Program-made: the position numbers and the translations under genes | Part shown: positions 10,886 to 23,008 of the stretch, in pieces | Layout: each line of letters begins with the position of its first letter | How positions within the stretch are numbered: the first letter of the stretch is position 1 | Notes under the pieces: model-generated | Databases searched by the model: none | Told to the model about the DNA's origin: nothing | Seen by the model: the letters and a program-made list of their open reading frames with translations, nothing else | DNA from: Hymenoscyphus infarciens | Lineage: Eukaryota; Ascomycota; Leotiomycetes; Helotiales; Helotiaceae | DNA length: 64,000 nucleotides | Assembly (NCBI GenBank): GCA_001414345.1 | Contig: LLCB01000026.1 | Location: forward strand, 62,001-126,000 | Direction of reading: 5' to 3'

Positions 10886-11682
10886 TTAACAGCCAATGAG
10901 CATGTGGAAGCCGTTATACACATTAAAGGCATCATCCGTCTCCCCCAACTTTCCCGGAACTGTCTCCAAGACTTGGAAAGTCTTGGAACCATAGAGTGCA
11001 TCACCGCCGCTGGACTGCGGGTTAAGTTCGACAGAGAAATACGCAAGGTATTCACCATTGACAGCGGTTGGACATTCGACGTCCCACACCTTTAATTCTC
11101 CTCCCCATGTGTTGGGATCGAAATGGGAGACGACATTGGGATTCTTGATACCGCCTGGAGTGTTGTAAATACCGTTGAATGTCCATTGACCCGGAGAGCG
11201 TAACGAGGCGACATTGATAGTTGGTGCTTCCTTGAACAAGGACCAGGTTGTTTGGAAATCGCGGGTGCCTAAGATATCGGAGAGAGCAAGTTGACAGTGG
11301 GTCTTCAAAACATTAGGCTTGGGAGAAATATCGAAGGAATGCGGGACTTACTGCGGTTGCGGGTACGTTGAACTTGAGGATGCTAGGCTCAAGAATACGA
11401 GAATGAAGCACGCCATCTAGGGAAGTTAGTGCTGTTTTAAAAGTTGGATTTGGTAGGCTTACCGAGGAAGGAAGAATTGACTTGAGTTTGAAAAACACCC
11501 CAACCTCCAGGAACATTAGGGGCTACCATCTGTTGAGCTCCAATGGTGTCTGGATGTTGCTCATAGACTTGTCGAAGTTCACTGACGGAAACTGTGCTGC
11601 AGGCTCCACGGGCGCTAATTGTTGGGCTAGCAAAGGCCAAGGAGAGGAGGGAGAGAATGACACAAGTAAGAAACGACTTCAT
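10886..11682 (-). CDS. orphan small secreted protein, three exons
   Basis: Exons 11682-11463, 11416-11352 and 11302-10886 join in phase to 233 aa. The N-terminus is a clear signal peptide, MKSFLTCVILSLLSLAFASP, and there is no later membrane segment. The mature part carries FNVPATATHCQLALSDI, a hydrophobic beta-like stretch with a cysteine that faintly recalls the fungal But2 C-terminal domain. The C-terminus ends in HMLIGC. Only a few cysteines are present, so it is not a typical cysteine-rich effector. It probably acts in the wall or outside the cell. A But2-like fold is a guess; function unknown. Confidence 0.65.
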
Positions 11683-13114
11683 CTTGGGTGTTCAATTGTC
11701 GTTGTTTGATGCTTGAGAGGTGCAACGAGGAAAGGTTGATTCAGTGTATGTGGTTGTGTTGTGTTGTGTTGTGGCAAGAGAGGACGGACAACTTGATTTA
11801 TACTCACAAAGCTCAGCCCCCTCCCATCCAGGTGCCTTGTTTGTCAGGGCAACGATCAAGCCAATTGTCAGGTGCGAAGCAGTTATAGTTAAACTTTGAC
11901 AGGGGTTCAATGTGAATCCTTGTTCTTTAGTATTGTCCTAGCCAACTTGGATAAGGCGACATTCGCTAACCACAAAAGGAGATTAGTTACAAGAGGTGCA
12001 ATAGTTAAATTGAACGATTGGGCCTGGCTATTGCCTACTTCAGAACTCATTTCGGCTAGAGATATGGAGCAACTATAAACGAACTGACACCTTCACTAGT
12101 GTTGTTTCTTTCAGCTATAGTGACCAGTCTTCCTACAGTGATACAGAGGTACAAGAGCCAAAAAAAACTTTCTACTCCTCTACTTAATTTATCTCCTACT
12201 AGGAAAGAAAGGTTCAGGTGACTTGCGAATAACGCAACCCCATTTTAAGCGAAATCATAATGAGAAACCTACTCTCGAATTTTTGCGTCAGCCCACCCTC
12301 CCTTGCTCTTACCCCTTGCTCTTGCCCATTCCTTTTCTACATGCTCTCACCTTACCTAGGTACCGAGCTCAATTCACCTTGAAATTTGGACTGGCTGGCC
12401 AGCTATCAACCATCCATCCATCAGGGTCCACTCAATTGTTTGGCCATGCACACGTGGCACCATAATTTTCAACCCTACGAAAAACCCAGCGTAATAACTC
12501 AATAGTAGCGAATCACAAAACTACAAATAGAAAAAACATAACCAAATACGGCGTTGATACTTCTCGAGATTACAGTAAGATCTTGCCCACCGCGAGCACG
12601 CCTAGAAAAACCAACTCAATTATCCTAGAAAGCTTGGACAATTAAGGTCATGTTACGAGTACCATCATTCTCCTAGAATTAAAGCGTCCCCTGGCCATCA
12701 GCCAGCACACTTCCATGCTCACTGAACAGCTTCCACACCAATTCTAAGGTAAGAGACTATTTTACGGAATCGCATCACAAAGCACAAAATCAAAAGAGCA
12801 ACCAATTTCTCAAATGAAACCCCCCAAAAAGTTTAATTTCAACTATGAACAGTATCAACCTAGGTATCATCGCCGCTCCAAAAAATTTGAAGAAAAGTGT
12901 GTACGCTGCCCGTTGTCTTGGGCAGTAAGAAGAAGAATGCTGCTTGCTTAAATGCTGCCATAGAGTACATATCAATAGACATTAAAAACCTATGCACATC
13001 TCGGGAAAAAAAAGGTTATCGGTATCGATCGTATCAATCTCCATCATCCCACCCCCACCCAAGAAAAAAACAAAGGTCCTATATTCCCTGTCACCCCAAA
13101 AATTTTCACTCTCC
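11683..13114. other. intergenic region
   Basis: Promoter side of the secreted-protein gene and 3' side of the Ede1 gene. Near 12635 the sequence CCTAGAAAGCTTGGACAATT resembles a fold-back family end. No coding frame with splice support. Confidence 0.5.
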
Positions 13115-16100
13115 TTATGACTGGCTGGCAAGGTAGTTCGCAGCCTACAAAATTCCAATATGTCAGTCCTCAATCATTCTTTCCTGTTGAGCCAGCTACT
13201 CACCCTTTCCAAGTTATAATCGTATTTCTCCAGCGCAGCTAGTGCTTCCGTTCGGGGATATCCCATACCCGTCAAATTCTTCAAAATAGGATCGTCGTGA
13301 ACACCAGCTTCAGTCAATGCCCTGCCAATGTGTGGTCTGTCTGGAGCAAGCCCTGGGGATGTACCATTGCTAGTTTCTTTGGGTGGATCCGTTGTCTCGA
13401 CCGCAGGGGCTTCTCCTGTTGGCGTGGAAGCATCTAAAGCACCAAAAATTGCATCCCAGTCATGGCTGTCGTTAACGGCATTGCCAACGGGGCCAGCTGG
13501 TTTAGGATGAGTTGATTGAGGCGAGGCTGTGAACTCTCCAAACACATTCCCACCACCAAATCCATTTTGGGCCTGGGGGTGATCAGCAACCTTAGGCGGC
13601 GGACTATCGAACATCGGGTTAAAGTCATCTATACTGGTTGAAACGTTTGCAATATCATCGTCCGCATCTCCTTCCTTGGCGTCTTCCAAATCATCAAACT
13701 CATCAAAGTCATCATCGAATGGTACCTTTGCAGGCGGGGAAGGGACTGGATGGGATGCGATTTGTGGAGCGCCAACTGGAGTTTGAGTTGCAGTTGGAGA
13801 GGTAGACTCGGCCGCGGAGGTAACAGGCGGCGAAGTTGGGAAATCTATCTCACGGGATGGCAATAGCCCAGAAAAGTTTTGTACGTCTGCGTGAGCCGTC
13901 TCGCTCGGAGATATGGTTTTGTCATATGCCGGAGGTGATGCTTGTGCTCCAGGAGTTGGAGGATTTGTCCCCAAACTTAGAGCAGATGCATTCTGAGTGG
14001 CAACTGGTCTGGCAGAAAGTAAGTCATTCTGTCCATCCCCAGGTATAGCTTTTGCTGTTGTGGGCGATTGGGAAGCGCTGGCTTGTTTAACATGTCTAGG
14101 CGATGATGGGGCAAAGTCATCATCGAACCCTTTAGGCTCACTGGCACTGTCGCTATCATCATCATTTTCCAGTTCTGCAATTGGTGGGAACTCCTTGTTG
14201 AACACAGGAGCGTGTCCTGCAGAAGAACCAGTGTTCATCCGCTCTTGTGGCTTAGCAGAGCTTCCAAATCCCGCAAAGGCAGCATCAAAATCGTCTTTGG
14301 CGTTACCGGAGCGAACAGGCTCTTTGCTGATGGCGAATGGATCAGATGCAGCTTGCTCGCTTAGAGTGCTCCCGCCAGTTGGTGTTGCGACGATTTGTGA
14401 ATTGGCATCACCTGGAAAAGCGCCTGGCATATAGTCTTTGGAAGTACTTGTTGCAGGCGAAGCGGTTGCGTTGCGATCAATTCCGGGAGAAGCTGATTGT
14501 ACATTTTCAGCAGGTCCAGCACTAGAGGATCCTGTTGGAGTTGTACCTAGATAATTTGTAGGTGTATCAGCACCCGTTGATCCTTCTCCGAATCGACTGT
14601 TAGGCGCAGAAACTTGTCGGGAAGATGTAACAGAGTCCTCGTGATCTGGGAATGGGAGGAAGCTAGAGCTCATTTGACGTGACTCTGGTGGAGGGGGAGG
14701 TACTGCTGCTTGGGTAGGTAGTTCGCGGTGAGAAGTTGCTGGAGACGATGTAGATGGCTGGGGAAATTCGCCACTACCTGTTTGGTTTCGCGAAAGAGGA
14801 TTGGAAGGAGAATGGACCTCATTGTCATGTCTGAAACTTGTATGAGGGGGACCTTCTTTGGTGGCATGAGAATCTCCGAATGCTGGACCAAACACGTTCT
14901 CAAAAGAGCGGTCCGTTTGCTGAGCTGGTTGAGAAAAGGGAGAATTTGGAATATCCGACGAGCTTCCTTGGCGTCTAAAGAATGGGTTGTTTGCACTCAT
15001 TGTCGAGAGAGCGGGGCTAGCAACCTGGCCTGGACTTGTGGGGTGAGCTGCAACCGGAGCCTGCACTTTGGAGGCTTCGGCTAAAGTCTTCGTATCCTCC
15101 TCAATGCTCTTGTTTAGTTCTTGCGCCTCGGTTTTCAAATTTTCCCTTTCGCTTTCATTAGTTGCAAGTTGCTTTCTGTTGATGGCCACCAGACCTTTCT
15201 GCTGACGAGCATCCGACCTCAATTTTTCAAGTGCTGGTTTCAGTTGCGTGATCTCGGTATTGACAACGCGCATTCTTTCTTTCAAGTTTGCGTTTTCCTG
15301 CTGGTCTGCTTGTAATGCCACGGAGGTCTGCCTGTGCTGATTTTGTAGATCCTGGTATGTCGCCTCGATCATCGCAATTTCAGTTTGCAACTTCTTAGTC
15401 TCATTTCGAGAAGCGCTAAGCTTCTCTTCAAGAGATTTAACAGACTGTGCTTCTTGCTCATATAAAGATCTGAGTTGTGCTAAGCGCTGTTCAAACTGCT
15501 GTTTTTGAACGCTGGCTTGGTTCAGTTCGTTCTGGGAAGTAGCACGTTGTCCCTGTACTTCTTGCATTTTTGTTGTCAAGGTGCCCACCTGATTCGACAA
15601 ATTCCCAAGCTCTGCACTTTCATTTGTGAATTTGTTACTAATCTCTGGATCGTTATCACCCAACAAGTCCTCCGTCGCAGAATTTTGTGGTTGGAAGCTC
15701 CTTGGCTGGGAAGGGGCAGAGCCATTTGACCCACCAGTGACTTGATGGTTCAAGGATTGCCCGAAGGATGAAGACGGGGTAAATGGCTTAAAGACCGACG
15801 ACGATTGAAGTGACGAATTATGGACAGGAGAACTGGGGGTGATTTGGGACTTGCTACCAAAGGGGTCACTGTTCATTCCAAAGGAGCCTGAGCCACCCGT
15901 AGACTGGGGTGCTTGATGTGGAGCTGGAGCATGAGGAGAGGGGGTGGATAGAGCGTCAAGTCCAAACAGATCTTCGGCAGCAGACTTAGGGAGAGTTGGG
16001 GTAGCATCGAAAGCTGGAGCTGTTGATGCTGGAACTGGTCGGGCTTGATTTCGTGAGCTTGGGGGAACTAAGTTTGCAGGCAAAGTAGTGGGCAATGAAT

Positions 16101-17414
16101 CTCTGCCGTCCCGTTTTCCTCTTTGTTGTCGAATGAGGTACATAGCTACGGCAAATTCATCTCTCGTCAGAAAGCCCGCTTGATTTACATCGGCAAGATC
16201 CCAAATCTGAGCCAATGCTTCTTCTGGAAGCTTAGATTCGCTGAAAAACGGCACCGCTTCATCTCCAGTGATAAAACCTTTGTTGGTTTTATCCAGGGTG
16301 ATGTAAATGCTATCGAACTTAGCCTTGTCCGAAGGGGTAATAAGCCATTCAGCACCAGCACTAGCACCAGCACCAGTGTTTTGGGGGAACTGAGTAGGAG
16401 CAGTATAGGCGGGACGGCTAAGTGGGCTCCCAGCACGCTGTGCAGGATTTCCGCTGAATTGTCTTGGGATACTTGGTAAAACGCCGGAAGATTGTCTGCT
16501 TGGTGGTCGTCGGGCAGCTGCCTCATAGAGGCCTGCTGGAAGGACATTTGGCAACCCTCGCAATGCACCAGCTTTGAAAGAAGCTAGCAAGTGCATTGCA
16601 ATAACAAATTCCGTCACCTGCAAGCTACCCCGTTGTTCTGTATCTGCCAAAGTCCATATCCGACCTAGAACCTCATTGGGTAAGCCTGCCCGCTCAAATA
16701 TTTGCTTCGCTTGTTCTCCGGGGAGTTGACCATTCTGTGCTCCGGACTTTTCAAACAGGGCCGCATATTGACCAGCTTTATCGGGTGTCAATGGAGGAAC
16801 TCTAATGGGACCAGATCCGCTTCCTTGGGGCAGCAAAGCGTTGGGTGGGGGGCCCGGAGGAGGTTGAATGGTAGGACTAACTCCGGCTGGTGAACCTCCG
16901 TCGAATTTGGGTAGCGGACCAGGCCGAAGAGCTAGGTCGGGAGTTGGATCTCTTCCTGCTTGATAATGTCCAATTAATCTAAGCACAATGCCAAAACCAG
17001 CGGGAGTAAGAAGTCCTCGATTTTCCTTATCCGCAATTTGCCATATCTGCGAGAAGAGACGAGTTAGCATTCATATCTATAGTCTATATGCGACTCCAAT
17101 TGTATCCTCTGAGGAGTACACACCTCTCCCAAGATGCGCGGCTCAAGTCTTGTCTTCTCAAAGAACTTGACCGCAACCTCTCCCGTCACCACCCCAATGC
17201 TTTCCGTATCCGCTTGTCGAAAGAGTTGTCCAAAGACCCGTTTCTCTTCTGGTGTGAGGTTTAGGCTCGGTGCCGCTGTCAGGACTGTTAGCCTACTGTT
17301 GTTGTTGTGTTTGGGCCAGCCGCAAATTCCAGCCTTCCACGCTGCTTGCGATAGCTCCTAAGAAAACAAATCCAAGCTGGAGTGTAGAAGATTCTTACTT
17401 GGGTCTTCCGCCAT
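13115..17414 (-). CDS. EDE1: Ede1/Eps15-like endocytic scaffold, EH domains + UBA
   Basis: Early-arriving endocytic adaptor that binds NPF-motif partners and ubiquitin at cortical sites. Exons are 17414-17399 (a 16-nt start exon), 17275-17124, 17046-13204 and 13144-13115, giving about 1346 aa. Three EH domains lie at roughly residues 15-95, 140-228 and 290-370; EF-hand-like loops are visible (DTESIGVV, DTEQRGSLQ, DKTNKGFIT) as are conserved IWxLAD helices. A long coiled coil follows at about 530-720. A Ser/Pro-rich disordered region with acidic DDDFDEF patches leads to a C-terminal UBA domain (LKNLTGMGYPRTEALAALEK). Reading straight through the last intron gives a false tail after NLER; splicing GTGAGT...TTTGTAG restores the UBA third helix, NLERAANYLASQS. 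Domain order and length match fungal Ede1. High confidence in identity; start exon is inferred from phase. Confidence 0.93.
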
Positions 17415-20400
17415 GGCGCCTCCACTTCCGAACAGTTCTGCGAACCGAAACGATGGCTCAAGTTGACGGGGACAGTATGTTAAGACAGCTGACGAAGCTG
17501 TGGGATGAAGCTGCGATGGTGATGGTGATGGGATGGGCAGACTCAATTAGTGCTCGTAGACGAGTAGACGAGGGTCTGGTGTAGAGGTGGGAAGCAGGGC
17601 AGTCTCAGTTGTTGATGGAGAGGTCGGAGGTACTTGCTGCAGTGGAGGTGATGGGATGGCCCGTGCAGTGCCCACCCGGATGCTGATCTCGTTTGGCAGG
17701 CGCTGGCGCTGTGGGAGACATGGAGATTTTCTGCTCACGACAACCTACTACGCAACTACACCACGGCAACAACTATCAAGCTGATATCCTCGAGCAATCC
17801 GAGGGAATTTGAATAGTCACATCGCAACATGACATGGATTCTATTCGCCTGCCCAGAGTGAGGCGACCAGGCGCACGCAGTCCTGAGCTGTGTGAATGGT
17901 TCAGTAGGAAGCGGACAAATGATATACGATGGCGTCCAACGAATCCACGTTGAAATGAAAATTCGATTGGGCGGTTCTTCTGCGAAGTCTCACACGCCCC
18001 GACGACAGTGGCTTTAGGTTAGGCAAATAGCAGCGCTCGAGGAAAAGACTTCAACGCAGTGCAACCCAACCACGACCTGTCAAGCTTCGAACGTGGGGTA
18101 GCAGCACCAGCACTGTCCGGAAGAGTCTGCAGACCGCCGCAGAGCCAATAGTGAGCCATGGCCTGGTCTGCTGTGGCCCATCGAGAGCTCATCGAGGTTG
18201 CTCGAGTACGCGGATGGGGCGGAAGAAAGGGAAGGAGACACAAGCTCGGGGAGGCCTCTTCGAACTCGCGATGACCAATAAAAGCGGCAGTTGTTAAACG
18301 CATGAGAAGGAACCTACTATTACTCTCCATTGTTCTAACTTTCTCGAACAATTCCAATTGAACTCACCCTGGATATCTGGAACAATCGACTTCAATCTTC
18401 CTAAATCATCTGGGTCAATACTTTGGATTGTGCTGGAAGTTTCGAACAACGGGAGCTATATGCTGCCGCTTTTCCTGCCTATAGCAAAACTGTCTTGAAA
18501 GACCCAACTCTCTCCGATATCATGGATTGCGAACTTCTATGAGAGGCGGCTCTTTTTCCAACGCCTACGAACGCCAGAAGCCAAAGTACCACAGCTTGCG
18601 CAAGGTATTCGGCAAGACTTTTTTCTTAACCAATCTGAAGACGCTGGACCCGGAAGAAAGCGACTCGAAGGCACCAAGTGCTCTGCAAAGCATGATGCAG
18701 ATGCATCCCGAAGAGTTCTCACGACGGAGCAAAGGCAATGTTTCGATAGACATGTCTCTCCTTCGGTCGTGGCACTTTTGTGGCTGACTACCTAGGTATG
18801 GAACCTCGTCGCAAATCCAGACTTCATAAGACCCGTCTAAGGTGACTTGGTGCCTGCGCCGGACAATTCAAATTCTGGATACGATGGACGGCAAATCCAT
18901 CTAGAAGCTGTCATGCGCCACCTCGTTAGGCGGCTGTCTGTTTGTGGTTCTTTGGAATAACTCTGAGGCATTGAGACCAAGTGATTATCTTGATTCTGAG
19001 TTGTTTTATTGCTCACATTTTTGGCCTGATCTGCTAATCCTCACGCGCAAATTGGGTATCAGTTTGTTGTATGCGAAGACTAAAGCTATTCCATTGGATA
19101 TACTAGTACTGAAAGTTCCGCGAAGGATTAAAATGCCTGCAGATTGTACACCCATTTGAAGATTACTCTCGAACCCTCTCAGGTCATTTTCCACACTCCC
19201 TCGTATCTTCTCACTGTTGTAATCTCTAGCACAGCTTCTGATGTTAATATTGACGGACCACTTGTGTCGGAGAGTCAGAGTCCTGCAAGGCCGGAACGCG
19301 TATGTGCTTCTGCAACGAGGGAGGTCTCGTTCGGATTGTTGGATAAGATCAGTACTAAGATTCATGTATCTTACCCAGCCCTCCCAAAATGGTATATTGG
19401 TATCATGGCTTGTATGATAAGCTCTCTCAACCTACCTACTTTTTCGAAATCGTTGGAATGTCAACACTCCATCATAGAAAGGGACATTTCAACCCCATGC
19501 TCCTCTAATACACTACCGTTGAGGCGATTGACGACGACAGGGAAGCCATCGTTATACAGAAATGAGCATATCCTCGTGGCGCTTGAGGGTAGTCCCCGGA
19601 ATCTGCCTCAGTTGACGAGTGGCAGCTCGTAAATTCTTACTTCCCCACCTCCTCAACCGAGTTGCACTAGACGTCGATTGAGAAGGGCCTCCGATGCGGC
19701 TCGTTGTTAATGCCGACTTTCCATTGGGAAGAATTCAATTCTGTCGAGATTGCGAAATTGGCAATTGAGCAAACTCAACCCAATGTTGGTTCGAAGGATC
19801 AAAGGGGTTCTTTCACACCATGTACACAACATTCATGTACGTATCCAAGGCTATTTTAAACTTGCTACCGCAATTCCAACATGTCTAACACGTCTCGTCT
19901 AAATTAAGACGTTCGGTGTGCAGATTCTATTTGTTCCCGGGAGACCGCATCCCCTTCTCCCAAAGAGCTACCCATCCCACTCCTACGAGGCTGATGTACC
20001 GCTCAGCAAGGCTGAACTATACTCTGCATCTTCAACTGGGCAGAAATTTCAAAACCTTGTGACTTTGTATCGCACGAACGCCTCAAAATGCACCTTGCTT
20101 ATTTTCAGGGTTTGTCTCAGCTAGGAATCCATCCAACCCATCATGCGGGGGCGGTTTTGTGCAGTATAAAAATCTCCACAAAAAGATTATTCGGTTGGTC
20201 ATTCGTTAAACGCTAAGAAGGTACCAACAACGGTCACTGCCCACGCCTCAGCCATGGTCCCAAGGGAAACAAGATGCGATTTTATTATTTGCCGACAGGG
20301 GTTGGGGCTTGCCGCATGGAATATTTCTCCTCTTTTGTGCGGGCTGGTGCAGGTCCACAGCCAGCAGGGCTGAAGACCCGCGCCGCAGAGGTTGGTTACA

Positions 20401-20564
20401 ACATAGATCTCAAGGGACTTTGAGTTCAGCACAGCCCACAAATTTGTACTTATATCAACCAACTTTCCTCTCAATTTTTGTACTTTTTGTATCACAGCAA
20501 TTGACCACTCTCTCTACCTCTCATACAAACCACACAATCTTCAATTCTTCTTCAATCATACACA
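17415..20564. other. long intergenic region
   Basis: About 3 kb without a supportable gene; several 60-160 codon frames have no splice-linked extension or family features. It contains a fold-back copy at 18320-18456. The right end is the promoter of the PLAC8 gene. Confidence 0.5.
18320..18456. mobile_element. fold-back (MITE-like) element copy
   Basis: Left end TTACTCTCCATTGTTCTAAC and inverted right end GCTCCCGTTGTTCGAAACTT are similar to each other and to the other family members, and TA lies on each side. Just beyond the right end is ATGCTGCCGCTTTTC, a sequence that recurs next to the copy ending at 28912 and inside the copy at 47446-47735. Confidence 0.45.
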
Positions 20565-21135
20565 ATGCCTCAACAATGGAAGAACAACAACTTGTTCAAC
20601 TGCATGCCATGTGGTCTCTGTATGTTGCAACCTCTCTAACTCCCTTCACTATTTGAGACTAATATTGTTGATTAGGTCTTAAAACATCCTTCTGTCCTTG
20701 TATCACTGTCGGACAGAACCATCAACGTATCAAGCACGATGAGACAGATCCCGACATCTGCAGTGGTTGGTGTTGGGGTTGGACTGGCTTGACTTGCTGC
20801 GGTCTGGGATGGGTCCTACAAATGATTGACCGCGGAGACTTGCGAGCGAAGCATGGTAAGAATCCCAAGCTATTCTCAGTTATACTAGCCCCCTTAGACT
20901 TCTAGACTAACCATATTTCCCTCCATTAGATCTCGAAGGCTCATCATTCGGAGCATGCTGTGCTTCATTCTGGTGCGGTTGCTGCGAGGCTATCCAAACT
21001 AGCAAGGAAGCTGAATACCAATTGCTTGAGGGAGGAGCTTCAAAGAACATCCCCACCGGATATGTCACGAACGAGAAGATGGTCGCGGCGCCTCAAGGTG
21101 GTCCGGTTCCTCATCAACAATACCAACACCAATAG
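20565..21135 (+). CDS. PLAC8-family cysteine-rich protein
   Basis: Three exons (20565-20619, 20676-20855, 20930-21135) give 146 aa. The PLAC8 (DUF614) signature is present: CMPCGLC then SFCPC followed by TVGQN, a tryptophan/cysteine-rich stretch (CSGWCWGWTGLTCC), and a second block with CCASFWCGCCEAIQ. The C-terminus is Gln/Pro-rich and ends in repeated QYQHQ-like sequence. Family members are small membrane-associated proteins; in plants and fungi some affect cadmium resistance, calcium influx or cell size, but the role here is unknown. All cysteines of the family pattern appear kept and the gene looks intact. Confidence 0.85.
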
Positions 21136-23008
21136 ATCCACCAACATTCTGTGACTATTGATGGGCCGAAGACATTGTATTTGTGAATGGGATGGAGGGT
21201 GTAATTGACATGAGGTCGAACGTGTAATACCTGGGGCGTTATTTTTTTCTTTAGTCCCTCAGCCTGGGTTTCAAAGTGCATGGGATGGGATCGATATGAC
21301 ATTAGGTCGGATGGAGGCGTCTTCTGATACAGTACCCGAAGCGTTGCTTTTCCTTTGGGTGTTGCGTTTTCACTCAAACCAAATTAGAGATAGCAATTTT
21401 TCAATAAACCATTTTCTCACAATCCTTTCTCGTTGAAGTCATCCAATCGCAATTCGAGTCCTAAACTGTCAGGATTTAGGATTCTCGACCCCGCTAGTTT
21501 CACAGAGGCGTCAGCGGGTCTTAACCAAAAACGTATGTGGCGTTGAAATTTAACTTCACTAAATTTGTGAAGTACCATTCTTCAATAGGTAAGGATTTCC
21601 ACCCTATCTCGGCTTTCTCTTTTGTTGGGTTACCTATACGGTCGTATTTTTCTGTGTTGGCTAAGCTGTACAGATGCGGTGGTGGTGGTGATGGCTCGAG
21701 AGTTTGCGGCACGGCTGAGTAGGCGGTGTTCGCTGGACGAATCAGTGTTGGTTTATTTTGAGAATTGGTTAGTGCTGACTTGTGGGGAAAGGATGGATAA
21801 GGAGTTCCAACTTGTGGAGCGATTTTCTCCATTGGTTACTTTTACGAGATCTCGTCCCAATTACTCGGTAACCTTACCCCTTTGCTCACGGCGCAAACCC
21901 CCCAGAACACTCCGGATGTTTTAGAATAAACGTTCTTGACTGTTCAAGAGTAATTGAGATACTACCTGGGTAGACTACCTAGGTAGAGAGTCTCGAGGGT
22001 GGGCGCGAGGGTCGAGTTGAGATGAAGAGTCGAGCCAAGGAGGCAGGAGCCCGTTGAGCTTATGTCAACAGGTGTCGTGTCGTGGTCGGGCGAGGAGGTC
22101 GACAGCAAGGTCGCTCCTTCCTAGGACCCAGAGTCGCTCCATCCCTAGGTACTTACCTCCACTATCTTGACTCGAACAGTTGACCCACTATGACCCGACA
22201 GAGCAGCAAGAAGGGAAGGCACGACCAAACCCTCCATCCCCATATATACATTTCTTGTCGTCGAAAACTCATCGCAGGGCACCGGTGGAACTTGGAAGTA
22301 CAGCGCATTTTGCTTCCACCTACCCTGGACTCAGACTCTTCTTTTTCTACCTTCTTTGGAGAGTTCAAGTAGGTAACGAACATTGCAAACCATTAACCTT
22401 GATATTCGAATAAAAATCAACCTTCCTTGTTCTAAATCATCCGACTAAATACTTGGAACAACCAAAGGTACTCCGCACTTATTGCCACTTTTTTTGTCCA
22501 TCGTACCCTCGTATATTTTTCATCAGCAAGACTCTTCGAGTAATATGGTGACTCGGAACTGGCGGGTAAGCTAGTAGAAAGTCCCCGTTTGTGTCAGAAG
22601 CTAAACAGTTTATTCTGCGAGTAAGCGAATAAACTACCAGTAAGCCAAGAATTTGCGAGTAATCCAGAATTTGTCAGCTTAGCCAACGAAGAACTCATAC
22701 CTACTTGGAAAAAGTTAGACAACAAGAGGGTGCGTATATCAAGCCTGACCACTCATGGAACGTTTGTCAGCAAACACCAAAGAATTCTTTGATGTCCAAT
22801 TCCCGAACCCCAGGGATCTTATGAGAGAGAAGTTATTCACCAGTTTCCATCAGGAATTTAAATTTACCGACGCTATGAGGAGCTTTTGGCGGAAGGTCTT
22901 AAGGGAAATTAGGAGGATGCAACACTCATACACTCGCCTTCAGATGGGTGACGTTGCAAAGTTTCTTCATTTTGGAATATAGACAGACTCTAAAATCTCA
23001 ACTAAATA
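21136..23008. other. intergenic region
   Basis: No supported gene. A 75-codon plus-strand frame (22755-22982) ends just before the Naa35 stop and has a protein-like composition but no intron or homology evidence. Around 22430-22480, CTTGTTCTAAATC...ACTTGGAACAAC and CTTATTGCCACTTTT resemble pieces of the fold-back family. Confidence 0.45.

Noticed and set aside
13174..13203. Ede1 ending in VSSWLNRKE
   Set aside because: This tail is a read-through of a GTGAGT...TTTGTAG intron; splicing gives a complete UBA domain ending AANYLASQS.
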